Positions 1 through 6,256 are shown, counted from the stretch's first letter. The stretch is DNA of 8,947 nt from Thermodesulfobacteriota bacterium (GCA_003645605.1 QNAY01000031.1:1-8947); one strand, 5' to 3'. Made by a program: numbers and translations. Notes: generated by a model not told the origin, from the letters alone.

Positions 1-9
1 AACCAAAAC

Positions 10-89
10 TGTCATTTCGAGCAAAGCGAGAAATCTTATCGTACTGAAAATACAGGCATTAAAGATTTCTCCCTACGGTCGAAATGACA
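10..89. repeat. Inverted pair of a ~28-bp dispersed repeat
   Basis: Two 28-base arms (10-37 and 62-89) are reverse complements at 24 of 28 positions, separated by 24 bases. The outer parts, TGTCATTTCGA and GAGAAATCTT, match exactly, and the mismatches cluster in the middle. A third copy lies at 8749-8776. The pair begins 25 bases past the mreB-like stop codon. On the minus strand it would form a long hairpin followed by CAGTTTTGG, so it may end or stabilise the operon transcript. The T run is too short for a confident intrinsic terminator. It resembles the short palindromic intergenic repeats seen in many bacterial genomes. Confidence 0.85.
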
Positions 90-113
90 AAAAGAGGGGT
101 TTTCGTTCAGGCA

Positions 114-1157
114 CTAATTAATAAAAACCCTCTCGTAATCCTTAAAGTCCTCGATTGTCCGTCCGGCACCCCTGACTACAGTTGTCAGCGGATCACTTGC
201 AAGGTTAAACGTAAGGCCGGTCCTCAAACTCAGGAATGGAATAATGCCTCTCAGCAAAGCCCCACCGCCTGTCAATGTTATGCCGTTGGCTTCTATCGAG
301 GCCTTGGTGTCCGGGGACAAAGCCCTAAGCACATCCTCCACCATCTTGGAAATAGCATCCAGAGGCTTCTCCAGAACAGGTATCAGTTCCAGGAGGGTAA
401 TTACGGACGTTACCGGCACCCCTCGCGAAAAATGCTTTCCCCCTACGTTATATTCTTGATCCAGGCTCTTTCCATCATCCCAGACCGCTCCTATTGCCCA
501 TTTAATTGTCTCTGCAGTGGTCGAACCTACTATCACACCATGTTCTTCAGTCAACCAACGGACGATGGCATCATCAAATTCATCCCCTGCCACCCGTAAA
601 GTCTCGCAGTGTAAATACGACCACTTAGCTATTACCGCCACCTCAGTTGTGCCACCACCTATATCCAATACCATCTGCGGTTTCTCTCCATTGACAGGGA
701 GCCCCGCGCCTATGGCAGCAGCCATGGTTTCTTCCAATAAAAAAATTTTCTTGGCCCCTGCCTCTTGAGCTGCCTCGAGGACAGCCCGTTTTTCCACCTG
801 AGTGATATTAGAAGGGACACAAATTACCACCCTTGGGGAAAAAATCCCCTTTCGTTCTTTCGCACGGTTCAAAAAAACCTTGATTAACTGACTTACTGCA
901 TCAAAATCCTCTATGATTCCGTCCTTCATAGGACGCATAGCCGTGATACCCTCAGGAGTCCGGCCCAGATACTTTTTTGCAGCAAGCCCCACATCAATTA
1001 CCCATCCGTCATTTGAACACGCAATTACAGTAGGTTCATTCAGGACCACCCCCTCTCTCTGAACATAAATAAGGGTATTGGCAGTGCCCAAATCCATGGC
1101 CATATCCTGTTTTATTATATTTTTAAGGTTCTTAAGCGCCACTGCATCTCCAATCAT
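114..1157 (-). CDS. mreB: MreB/Mbl-type bacterial actin, divergent
   Basis: This is an actin-fold ATPase of the MreB family, which polymerises under the inner membrane and guides lateral cell-wall synthesis. With the ATG at 1157 it has 347 residues, the usual family length. Phosphate-1 loop DLGTANT is at residues 22-28, RPMKDG at 75-80, LEETMAAAIGAGLPV at 141-155, phosphate-2 DIGGGTTEVAVI at 165-176, and the adenosine motif TGGGALLRG at 296-304. A longer TTG start at 1196 exists, but it adds an N-terminal stretch atypical of MreB. The start lies inside the 3' end of the GAF gene (26-bp overlap) with a weak GAG motif upstream, which suggests translational coupling. Odd points: the usual EEPMAAAIG carries Thr for Pro, the segment after residue 220 (IKWAIGAVWDDG, then VPVTSVITLLELI) departs from typical MreB, and no mreC, mreD, mrdA or rodA lies beside it. 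It may therefore be a secondary paralogue rather than the main cell-shape protein. Confidence 0.93.
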   Translation of the reverse strand: MIGDAVALKNLKNIIKQDMAMDLGTANTLIYVQREGVVLNEPTVIACSNDGWVIDVGLAAKKYLGRTPEGITAMRPMKDGIIEDFDAVSQLIKVFLNRAKERKGIFSPRVVICVPSNITQVEKRAVLEAAQEAGAKKIFLLEETMAAAIGAGLPVNGEKPQMVLDIGGGTTEVAVIAKWSYLHCETLRVAGDEFDDAIVRWLTEEHGVIVGSTTAETIKWAIGAVWDDGKSLDQEYNVGGKHFSRGVPVTSVITLLELIPVLEKPLDAISKMVEDVLRALSPDTKASIEANGITLTGGGALLRGIIPFLSLRTGLTFNLASDPLTTVVRGAGRTIEDFKDYERVFIN

Positions 1158-2046
1158 TAATAACTCGATCCAGAGAAAAAACCAGGAGTTCGGCAAGACC
1201 TCCCGGCCACCCTGACAAGTCTATATCTCCGGTAAGCAGCCACACCAAGGTACCTGCTTCAATCGGCTGAAAGAGCCCTATCAGCACCGGACCTCTGTCA
1301 AAGGGCTCACCAGGCCATAAAAAATAAGACTTGTGCTTATCCGCTCCATAGCGACTAAGCATCAAGTGCTTTCTGTATCTCAAAAGCCAACCAACAAGGC
1401 CTTTTTCCACATTAAAACACTGACCTTCCAGGTTGATCTCTTGAGGTAGTCCAATAGTAGCCTTTATCATAAAAACATTTTTGTCCCTTTCATGAAAGGC
1501 CACAAGACCACTTCTAAGTCCTAACAATTCTTTCAGACCTGTCAACAAATGCTCTATTTTTCCTGAAAGGCCATGGTGCCATTTGTTCCAGCGACGATAG
1601 AACTGGAGTTCACGGTGATTTTTCCAGGCAAACCATAAATCAGAAGCTATTATTGCACAATCTTCGAAAATGCGCTGTTTCTTTTCAGGAAAGGAATAAC
1701 GATTCTTGCTGTCAACCATCAAGACCCCTGCACTGCGGAGTAGGGGAGCTGCGAGAAATGCCTTTATATCAACGTCTCTGCTGTAAATACCAAGAGTCCT
1801 GGTATCTCTATCAAAATTGGTTACATGCAGCCTTTTTCCCTCCCGTGCAACCCAGCCTATCAGCCCTTGGGCAACCCCTATATTGCATTCAGGCACTATA
1901 TAGGGGCTGAGACTTTCCCATGCCGCCAAGTGGAGATCATCTCCCTGATGACTACGGATAAACAGGGCGGCAGTGAAGGAATCAAAAACATTTGCAACCA
2001 ACTGGACAAAATGCTTAAGAGAAGCAGGCATAAATACCAGGACCAT
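1132..2046 (-). CDS. Double GAF-domain protein, MreB partner candidate
   Basis: The product has 304 residues from the ATG at 2046. Two GAF-like sensory folds can be read. The first covers about residues 10-138 and includes IGVAQGLIGWVAREGKRLHV and the downstream FLAAPLL and GVLMVDSK strands. The second covers about 160-298 and includes FNVEKGLVGWLLRYRKHLML and GPVLIGLFQP. A basic, aromatic linker (WKNHRELQFYRRWNKWHHG) joins them. There is no kinase, GGDEF, HTH or other output domain and no membrane segment, so it probably acts by binding a partner. The gene lies between mtnA and the mreB-like gene and overlaps both. Start choice is uncertain: ATG 2046, ATG 2031 and GTG 2064 are all possible, all lie inside the mtnA 3' end, and none has a strong ribosome binding site. 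The ligand is unknown. The second domain is diverged, and the GAF assignment rests on pattern rather than a profile search. Confidence 0.83.
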   Translation of the reverse strand: MVLVFMPASLKHFVQLVANVFDSFTAALFIRSHQGDDLHLAAWESLSPYIVPECNIGVAQGLIGWVAREGKRLHVTNFDRDTRTLGIYSRDVDIKAFLAAPLLRSAGVLMVDSKNRYSFPEKKQRIFEDCAIIASDLWFAWKNHRELQFYRRWNKWHHGLSGKIEHLLTGLKELLGLRSGLVAFHERDKNVFMIKATIGLPQEINLEGQCFNVEKGLVGWLLRYRKHLMLSRYGADKHKSYFLWPGEPFDRGPVLIGLFQPIEAGTLVWLLTGDIDLSGWPGGLAELLVFSLDRVINDWRCSGA

Positions 2047-3079
2047 ATGGCGGGGTAAGCACACCCAACTCGGTGATTATGGCGGTTATAAGATGATGAG
2101 GAGTAATATCAAAGACCGGATTTTGAACTCCCACCCCTGGGGCGGCGATCTCCTTTCCGGCAAAAGAGGTAATTTCCCCGGCCCCACGCTCTTCTAAAGG
2201 GATATGATCTCCGGACGGGGTGACAGGATCAATAGTTGAAACAGGGGCAGCCACATAAAAAGGGATATTATTAGCTTTGGCAAGCTCAGCTACAGTGTAA
2301 GTCCCGATCTTGTTGGCAACATCACCATTGGCTGCAATGCGATCGGCCCCGACCACCACGGCCCTGATCCGCCCTTTTTGCATCAAAAAACCTGCAGCTC
2401 CATCCACAACCAGGGTAACTGCTATCCCGTCCTTGATAAGCTCCCAGGCGGTAAGCCTGGCACCCTGGAGCCAAGGACGGGTTTCATCGGCAATGACATT
2501 GATCTCATTGCCCTTAGAAATAGCAGCCCTGATAATTCCAAGGGCCGTTCCATATCCACCGGTAGCAAGGCCGCCTGCATTACAGTGAGTGAGCACGCCA
2601 CCCTTTTCCGGTAAAAGGGCCTGACCATGAAATCCTATGGCCAAATTGCTCCTTACGTCTTCTGTCCAAATAGAAATGGCCTCCTTTTCTAAAATGGCTG
2701 CAAGATCGCCCGGGCTCAGCTCATAATGCCTGCGCGCGAGCTTTTTTAGCCTCTCTACCGCCCACTTCAAATTCACTGCCGTGGGCCGGGCCTGGAGCAT
2801 AAAAGCCGCTTCCTCCAGCCATTTCTCTACAAAGAGAGCTTTATCTTTATGCTTGAGTCCATAAGCGGCCAAGACCATGCCAAAAGCGGCAGTGATCCCT
2901 ATGGCGGGCGCTCCCCTCACCACCATATTCCTTATAGCCTTAGCAACATCTCTTGCAGACCTATACGCAAGCCAGGTCTCCTCATGAGGTAATAACCTCT
3001 GGTCCAACAAATATAGAACGTGCTTTTCCCAACGGAGCGGTACTACAGACGTATTACCTTCGTTTTGAAGCAGGCTCAT
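2015..3079 (-). CDS. mtnA: S-methyl-5-thioribose-1-phosphate isomerase
   Basis: MtnA converts 5-methylthioribose-1-phosphate to 5-methylthioribulose-1-phosphate in the cytoplasm, a step of methionine salvage from methylthioadenosine. It belongs to the aIF2B/eIF2B-related fold. The protein has 354 residues, close to the usual family length. Visible motifs are VVRGAPAIGITAAFG near residues 53-67, HCNAGGLATGGYGTALG with the catalytic Cys at 166, and VGADRIAANGDVANKIGTY with the catalytic Asp at 246. The ATG at 3079 was chosen because AAGGA stands 7 bases upstream. A longer GTG-initiated frame to 3232 only adds sequence read from inside gatB. It starts 32 bp after gatB ends and overlaps the GAF gene at its 3' end. 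No other methionine-salvage gene (mtnK, mtnB, mtnN) is in the window. Paralogues acting on ribose-1,5-bisphosphate exist, but the motifs here favour MtnA. Confidence 0.96.
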   Translation of the reverse strand: MSLLQNEGNTSVVPLRWEKHVLYLLDQRLLPHEETWLAYRSARDVAKAIRNMVVRGAPAIGITAAFGMVLAAYGLKHKDKALFVEKWLEEAAFMLQARPTAVNLKWAVERLKKLARRHYELSPGDLAAILEKEAISIWTEDVRSNLAIGFHGQALLPEKGGVLTHCNAGGLATGGYGTALGIIRAAISKGNEINVIADETRPWLQGARLTAWELIKDGIAVTLVVDGAAGFLMQKGRIRAVVVGADRIAANGDVANKIGTYTVAELAKANNIPFYVAAPVSTIDPVTPSGDHIPLEERGAGEITSFAGKEIAAPGVGVQNPVFDITPHHLITAIITELGVLTPPYGPGIYACFS

Positions 3080-3111
3080 GGGCAAGTCCTTGTTTTCAGC
3101 AGCAATGTCTT

Positions 3112-4542
3112 TCACAGGCCCAGGGCCTTTCGCAGCAGATCGTTTACCTTTTTGGGATTGGCCTGTCCCTTTGTCTCCTTCATAACCTGTCCAACTAAGA
3201 AACCCAGGATTTTGGTCTTTCCGGCCTTGCACTTTTCCACCTCTTTTGGATGGGCTTCCACTACCTGCTCGACCACAGCGCTGAGGGTGGACTCGTCACT
3301 CACCTGGGCAACCCCGTGTTCTTCCACAATTTTTTTAGGACTCTTCTTTGAATCATATGCCTGTTCAAGGATATCTTTTGCCATCTTGCCGCTAATAGTG
3401 CCATCATCTATCAGCTTGAGCAATTCCGCCAGACCGGCGGGAGGTATCGGGCAGGCATCAATTTCTTGATCCTGCTGTTTTAGAAGACGGAACAGTTCTA
3501 CCATTACCCAGTTGTTGACAATCTTTGGATTGGGAAACAGGGCTACGCATTCCTCAAAATAATCAGCCAGGGACTTTGAGGCTGTGAGGATTCCTGCGTC
3601 ATAATCTGAAAGACCGTATTGTTCCTCAAGGCGAGCGCACTTTGCATCAGGCAGTTCAGGCAGTTCCGCCTTCACATTGTCTATCCATGCATTATCAATC
3701 TCGACCGGGACCAAATCCGGGTCAGGAAAATATCGATAATCATGGGCCTCTTCTTTACCCCTCATTGTGACTGTTACACCCTTGGCCGCATCCCAAAGAC
3801 GGGTCTCCTGCACTATCTCATGGCCATCAAGTAAAAGAGCTGTCTGACGCCTTATCTCAAACTCCAATGCCTTCTGCACATTACGAAAAGAATTCATGTT
3901 CTTGAGTTCCGCCCTGACGCCAAAATCTTTCCGGCCCTTGGGTCTCAAGGAGATATTGGCATCACAACGCAGACTACCCTCTTCCATATTGCCGTCGCTG
4001 ATCTCTAAATAACGGACATACTGTCTAACTTTCTTAAGATATGAAGCAGCATCTTCAGGACTTCGAATGTCAGGCTCGCTCACAATCTCAATCAAAGGCA
4101 CACCTGTCCGATTAAGATCCACATAGCTGACCGGCCTGTTTTCATCATGTATTAATTTACCCGCATCCTCTTCCAAATGGATGCGGGTAATACCGATTTT
4201 CTTGGCCTGTCCGTTCATAGCGACTTCAACCCAACCGCGTTCAGCCAGAGGAAGATCATATTGAGAGATCTGATAGCCCTTGGGAAGATCAGGATAAAAA
4301 TAGTGCTTTCTGGCAAAAACGTTGAAAGGGGCTATTTTGCAATGTGTAGCCAGTGCCGTTTTTATGGCAAATTCCACAACTTTCCTGTTAAGCACAGGCA
4401 GAACTCCTGGCATTCCCACACATACCGGACATGAATGCGTATTGGACGGCGCGCCAAATGTAGTTGAACAGGAGCAAAAAATCTTCGTTTCAGTCTGCAA
4501 TTGGACATGAACCTCAAGACCTATTACTGCTTCATATTCCAT
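3112..4542 (-). CDS. gatB: Asp/Glu-tRNA amidotransferase subunit B
   Basis: GatB is the tRNA-binding kinase subunit of the GatCAB complex, which converts Glu-tRNA(Gln) and/or Asp-tRNA(Asn) to Gln-tRNA and Asn-tRNA. It has 476 residues, full length for the family. The N-terminus carries the family signature [10 protein letters not shown], then four cysteines (residues 23, 25, 38, 41) in a CSC...CPVC pattern likely to bind metal, then [19 protein letters not shown] and the kinase-core stretch [13 protein letters not shown]. The C-terminal third is the helical YqeY-like tail ([26 protein letters not shown]). An AAGGGA motif precedes the ATG by about 9 bases. It heads the gatB-mtnA-GAF-mreB run, while gatA and gatC are absent and must lie elsewhere. 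A weak promoter-like pair (TTGATT, 17 bp, TAGGCT at 4619-4591) lies upstream but is not convincing. Confidence 0.98.
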   Translation of the reverse strand: MEYEAVIGLEVHVQLQTETKIFCSCSTTFGAPSNTHSCPVCVGMPGVLPVLNRKVVEFAIKTALATHCKIAPFNVFARKHYFYPDLPKGYQISQYDLPLAERGWVEVAMNGQAKKIGITRIHLEEDAGKLIHDENRPVSYVDLNRTGVPLIEIVSEPDIRSPEDAASYLKKVRQYVRYLEISDGNMEEGSLRCDANISLRPKGRKDFGVRAELKNMNSFRNVQKALEFEIRRQTALLLDGHEIVQETRLWDAAKGVTVTMRGKEEAHDYRYFPDPDLVPVEIDNAWIDNVKAELPELPDAKCARLEEQYGLSDYDAGILTASKSLADYFEECVALFPNPKIVNNWVMVELFRLLKQQDQEIDACPIPPAGLAELLKLIDDGTISGKMAKDILEQAYDSKKSPKKIVEEHGVAQVSDESTLSAVVEQVVEAHPKEVEKCKAGKTKILGFLVGQVMKETKGQANPKKVNDLLRKALGL

Positions 4543-4658
4543 AAACCAGATCCCTTCACAACGGCTACATTTTCACATCAAAGCCACATTAGCCTACCAC
4601 GCCATGTCATCTCAATCAACAGGATACAAACAACAGAGCCTCACGAAAATCTGTGAAC

Positions 4659-4697
4659 TAAAAAAGCAGTTGTATCATTATTTGACACAACTGCTTT
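4659..4697 (-). terminator. Hairpin/T-tract terminator of the HTH gene
   Basis: A perfect 11-bp stem (AAAGCAGTTGT at 4663-4673 pairing with ACAACTGCTTT at 4687-4697) is extended inward by 3 bp after one mismatch, leaving a 5-base loop. On the minus strand the stem runs into a six-T tract. It lies downstream of the small HTH gene and upstream of gatB, so it should insulate gatB from HTH transcription. On the plus strand the tail after the stem (CATCC) is not T-rich, so the activity is directional. Confidence 0.82.
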
Positions 4698-4728
4698 CAT
4701 CCTTTCGGATATAGTTTGTGGATGCTAA

Positions 4729-4882
4729 GGAACGTACAATAAACAACTTGAACAAATTAATGTCTTTTTTGCCGTCTTCTTCGTTGCTCGTCGATCACAT
4801 AACCCGTTATGCTCGTTTCTCGCGCCTTGAATACAACAAAAAATCCTATTAATTTTTGTTCAATTTATTTATCTTCCGTTCC
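4729..4882. mobile_element. MITE-like element with long terminal inverted repeats
   Basis: The left end (GGAACG..., through ATTAAT at 4761) and the right end (ATTAAT at 4848 through ...CGTTCC) are inverted copies. Taken from 4725-4761 against 4848-4886, they match at 31 of 37 aligned positions with one 2-base gap. Both ends are flanked by TAA (4726-4728 and 4883-4885), consistent with a short TA or TAA target duplication. The 154-bp interior has no gene. Its centre holds a small dyad, CATAAC-CC-GTTATG, around 4800. It is too small to encode a transposase and would need one in trans. TA-targeting (IS630/Tc1-type) is an inference from the flanks only. Its right end abuts the HTH stop codon. Confidence 0.72.
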
Positions 4883-5163
4883 TAAGACTTCTTACGCTTT
4901 CCCTTAGTCTTTGTTTTTGTCTTGGTCGCTTCTTTTGGCTCAATACCTTCTTCTTCCAAAAATTTAAGAATTGGATTGGGCCGACGTACAGTCTTCTTCG
5001 GCAAATCAATGTGCTTCCTGAGTTCGCTGACAATCTTTGATACCTGAAACCTGCTGATACCAAGCTTATCGGCTATCTCGGAAGCCGTCATTTCGGCATA
5101 ATGCTTATGCACATATCGTACATCATCTACATTATAGGGCCTACTTCTTTTTCTTCCAGTCAT
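4882..5163 (-). CDS. Small helix-turn-helix DNA-binding protein
   Basis: This 93-residue basic protein is probably a DNA-binding regulator. Residues about 26-48 (TASEIADKLGISRFQVSKIV) read as a helix-turn-helix of the sigma-region-4/LuxR-like or Trp-repressor-like class. The N-terminus is Arg/Lys-rich (TGRKRSRPYN), and the C-terminus is a lysine/threonine tail (TKTKTKTKGKRKK) that probably adds non-specific DNA binding. There is no ligand-binding or oligomerisation domain. The start is secure because AAGGAG lies 6 bases before the ATG. Upstream is a perfect 9-bp dyad, which suggests self-repression. The gene is monocistronic. The TAG stop codon is built from the flanking TA plus the first base of the MITE-like element. 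I do not recognise a named family and no target genes are evident. Confidence 0.85.
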   Translation of the reverse strand: MTGRKRSRPYNVDDVRYVHKHYAEMTASEIADKLGISRFQVSKIVSELRKHIDLPKKTVRRPNPILKFLEEEGIEPKEATKTKTKTKGKRKKS

Positions 5164-5188
5164 GATAAACTCCTTCCTGTTTTTTTGA

Positions 5189-5210
5189 AATGTAAATGTT
5201 TATTTACATT
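5189..5210. promoter_or_regulatory. Perfect 9-bp dyad, candidate operator
   Basis: AATGTAAAT and ATTTACATT form a perfect inverted repeat around a 4-base centre (GTTT). It lies 25 bp upstream of the HTH start codon, overlaps the end of the candidate -10 box and precedes the AAGGAG site. Its size and position suit a homodimeric repressor blocking its own promoter. It is AT-rich and not followed by a T tract in the transcribed direction, so it is unlikely to be a terminator. The link to the HTH protein is inferred. Confidence 0.65.
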
Positions 5211-5238
5211 ATCTCTAAATCCCACTTATCCGCATCAA
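5208..5238 (-). promoter_or_regulatory. Candidate promoter of the HTH gene
   Basis: On the minus strand TTGATG (5238-5233) and GATAAT (5213-5208) are separated by 19 bases. The -10 box matches the sigma-70 consensus at 5 of 6 positions and the -35 at 4 of 6, but the spacer is longer than ideal. The -10 box shares its last bases with the dyad. An alternative pair further upstream (TTGAGT, 18 bases, TATATT) is also possible. Confidence 0.4.
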
Positions 5239-5246
5239 TATAAGTC

Positions 5247-5271
5247 CAACCTTACAATGTACTCAAGGTTG
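5247..5271. promoter_or_regulatory. Second dyad upstream of the HTH gene
   Basis: CAACCTT (5247-5253) and AAGGTTG (5265-5271) are perfect 7-bp inverted arms separated by 11 bases. The centre-to-centre geometry would place both halves on one face of the helix, as for a dimeric regulator. It lies about 85 bp upstream of the HTH start, near the alternative promoter. It differs in sequence from the AATGTAAAT dyad, so any protein that binds it need not be the same. The arms are short enough that chance is possible. Confidence 0.3.
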
Positions 5272-5753
5272 CGATTGTCCAACGTATCCAACAATAAATA
5301 CGAAATCCATAACAGGCTGCATCGTAGCATTTTTTCTTCCTAATTTAGACACAAATCAGCCAATTAACAAACTCTGCAATACAAGTACAAAAAGAAACAC
5401 AACTTGTCAATAGCTATAAAATGAAAAAACGGCATTCTTCACAACAAGTCAAAAGTAGTTTACCCTTCTAAGGGTAATAGAGCGCAAAAAATATGACTTG
5501 TGCGATTAGCTACTCGCCGTTAGCCGATTTGTTGGGCAAAGCGTAGCGTGCCCAACTACAATGGCACTTATTTCGACAATATACGCTTTTTCGAAAAAAG
5601 CATAAACTGATGAATGAAGGGTGCCTAAGAAACTAAAGATAAGTCCGGCCAGGACAGTAGAAATACCCAAGAACCATTCCTTTAACGATCATTCAGAAAT
5701 GGAATATACTAAATTTGTAGTTTAGGGAAAGAATTTAAGGTCGAGATGGGATA
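5272..5753. other. Non-coding stretch with several hairpins
   Basis: No gene with a start codon and ribosome binding site is visible on either strand. The stretch contains a dyad TTACCCTT-CT-AAGGGTAA (5460-5477), a REP-like hairpin (5531-5556) and an imperfect AT-rich dyad centred on TTCGAA (about 5580-5603). A minus-strand open frame from 5688 to 5506 (60 codons) reads like protein (EWFLGISTVLAGLIFSFLG, a possible membrane helix). It lacks an ATG or GTG and runs through the REP-like hairpin, so it is at most a remnant. Confidence 0.55.
5531..5556. repeat. REP-like palindrome
   Basis: GTTGGGCA (5531-5538) and TGCCCAAC (5549-5556) are perfect 8-bp inverted arms with a 10-base loop rich in GCG/AGC. 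The GTTGGGC...GCCCAAC form is typical of short REP-type intergenic palindromes found across many bacteria. Only one copy is present here, so its repeat status in this genome cannot be shown from the window. Confidence 0.6.
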
Positions 5754-5985
5754 TTAAAATGGATAGGAATAATGCACTGCAAGCTTAACACAGTCTGCCG
5801 GTGTACCACTTAGAGCCAATCCGAAAAATCAACTATTGCGATTTACAAAACGGACCCTGGGCGTAGGGTGCACTCACACGTTGGGGGAGGGAATCCAGAT
5901 GTTCATTACTAAATTCTAGGTCCCGCAACATATGAATGCGCCCCTGGGCGTATATTTCGTCATCGTTTGTAAGAAGGATGTTCAT
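5754..5985 (-). pseudogene. surE: Decayed remnant of surE (5'/3'-nucleotidase)
   Basis: An ATG at 5985 opens with MNILLTNDDEIYAQG, very close to the SurE N-terminus (usually M-ILL-NDDG--A-G), including the two metal-binding Asp residues at 8 and 9. This frame stops at 5833 after 50 residues. In a second frame, ALSGTPADCVKLAV (about 5814-5775) matches the conserved SurE GTPADCV motif, then stops at 5754. The normal distance between these motifs is longer than found here. The Ser ligand region and the later SGIN motif are missing, and NDDG has become NDDE. Frameshift, stop codons and internal loss show a dead gene. Live SurE is a nucleoside monophosphate phosphatase. The remnant starts 6 bases after the 58-residue Cys protein, so the two were probably once one operon. 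Confidence 0.8.
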
Positions 5986-5991
5986 ATCTCA

Positions 5992-6168
5992 CTAACCATC
6001 TTCTCCGCATTTCTGAAGATACTCCTTTTTCGATGATGCGTGCCGTTCCCTTTCTATATAGTGGATCAAACATGCCTGCCGGTAAGGGCAGTAATCTCTG
6101 GGATGCAAACAACCCCTTGAGACAGCAACATGGCAATTGTCTTTCTGACAGAAACCCTGTATCTCCAT
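5992..6168 (-). CDS. Small cysteine-rich protein (58 aa), unknown
   Basis: The 58-residue product starts MEIQGFCQKDNCHVAVSRGC and has six cysteines (7, 12, 20, 27, 33, 54) plus His 13, 22 and 36. The CX4C and CX6C spacing with nearby histidines suggests zinc or iron-sulfur binding. The C-terminal half (IHYIERERHASSKKEYLQK) is charged and likely helical. There is no signal peptide or membrane segment, so a cytoplasmic location is likely. An AGAGG motif precedes the ATG closely, and a perfect TATAAT box lies 15 bases further upstream. The gene lies 88 bp after nfnB and 6 bp before the surE remnant. The even spread of Cys, His, Tyr and charged residues looks like real protein, not chance frame. 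I do not recognise a family. Confidence 0.72.
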   Translation of the reverse strand: MEIQGFCQKDNCHVAVSRGCLHPRDYCPYRQACLIHYIERERHASSKKEYLQKCGEDG

Positions 6169-6183
6169 AACCTCTTTTTCTAA

Positions 6184-6189
6184 ATTATA
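6184..6189 (-). promoter_or_regulatory. Candidate -10 box (TATAAT) for the Cys protein
   Basis: A perfect TATAAT on the minus strand lies 15 bases before the ATG of the 58-residue protein. No good -35 hexamer is seen 16-18 bases upstream (TTCCTT is nearest), so it may need an activator, or it may be a chance match in an AT-rich gap. If used, the leader would be only about ten bases long. Confidence 0.4.
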
Positions 6190-6256
6190 GGTGTCCGCTT
6201 ATTAAAAAGGAATAGTTACCATCCATCCCTTCTGCCTTCCACCTTCCACCTATTGT

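Noticed and set aside
10..89. CRISPR array
   Set aside because: Only three repeat copies in the window, two of them inverted and one 8.7 kb away, with no regular spacers or cas genes.
84..599. Plus-strand open frame of 171 codons opposite the mreB-like gene
   Set aside because: Antisense to a clear MreB-family gene and begins inside the dispersed repeat.
3080..3232. 51-residue N-terminal extension of MtnA from a GTG at 3232
   Set aside because: It is read from inside gatB, has no MtnA similarity, and the ATG at 3079 has a good ribosome binding site.
4591..4619. TTGATT-N17-TAGGCT as the gatB promoter
   Set aside because: The -10 matches consensus at only 3 of 6 positions, so it is not listed as a feature.
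4869..5063. Alternative minus-strand frame inside the HTH gene
   Set aside because: Out-of-frame shadow of the 93-residue HTH gene, which has the strong AAGGAG site and the HTH pattern.
5460..5477. Dyad TTACCCTT-CT-AAGGGTAA as a terminator or operator
   Set aside because: No T tract follows on either strand and no gene start is close, so I can give it no role. It is listed only within the non-coding stretch.
6227..6250. Short tandem CTTCCACC-type repeat between nfnB and the Cys protein
   Set aside because: Only two or three imperfect units of 7 bases; too short to call a repeat array.
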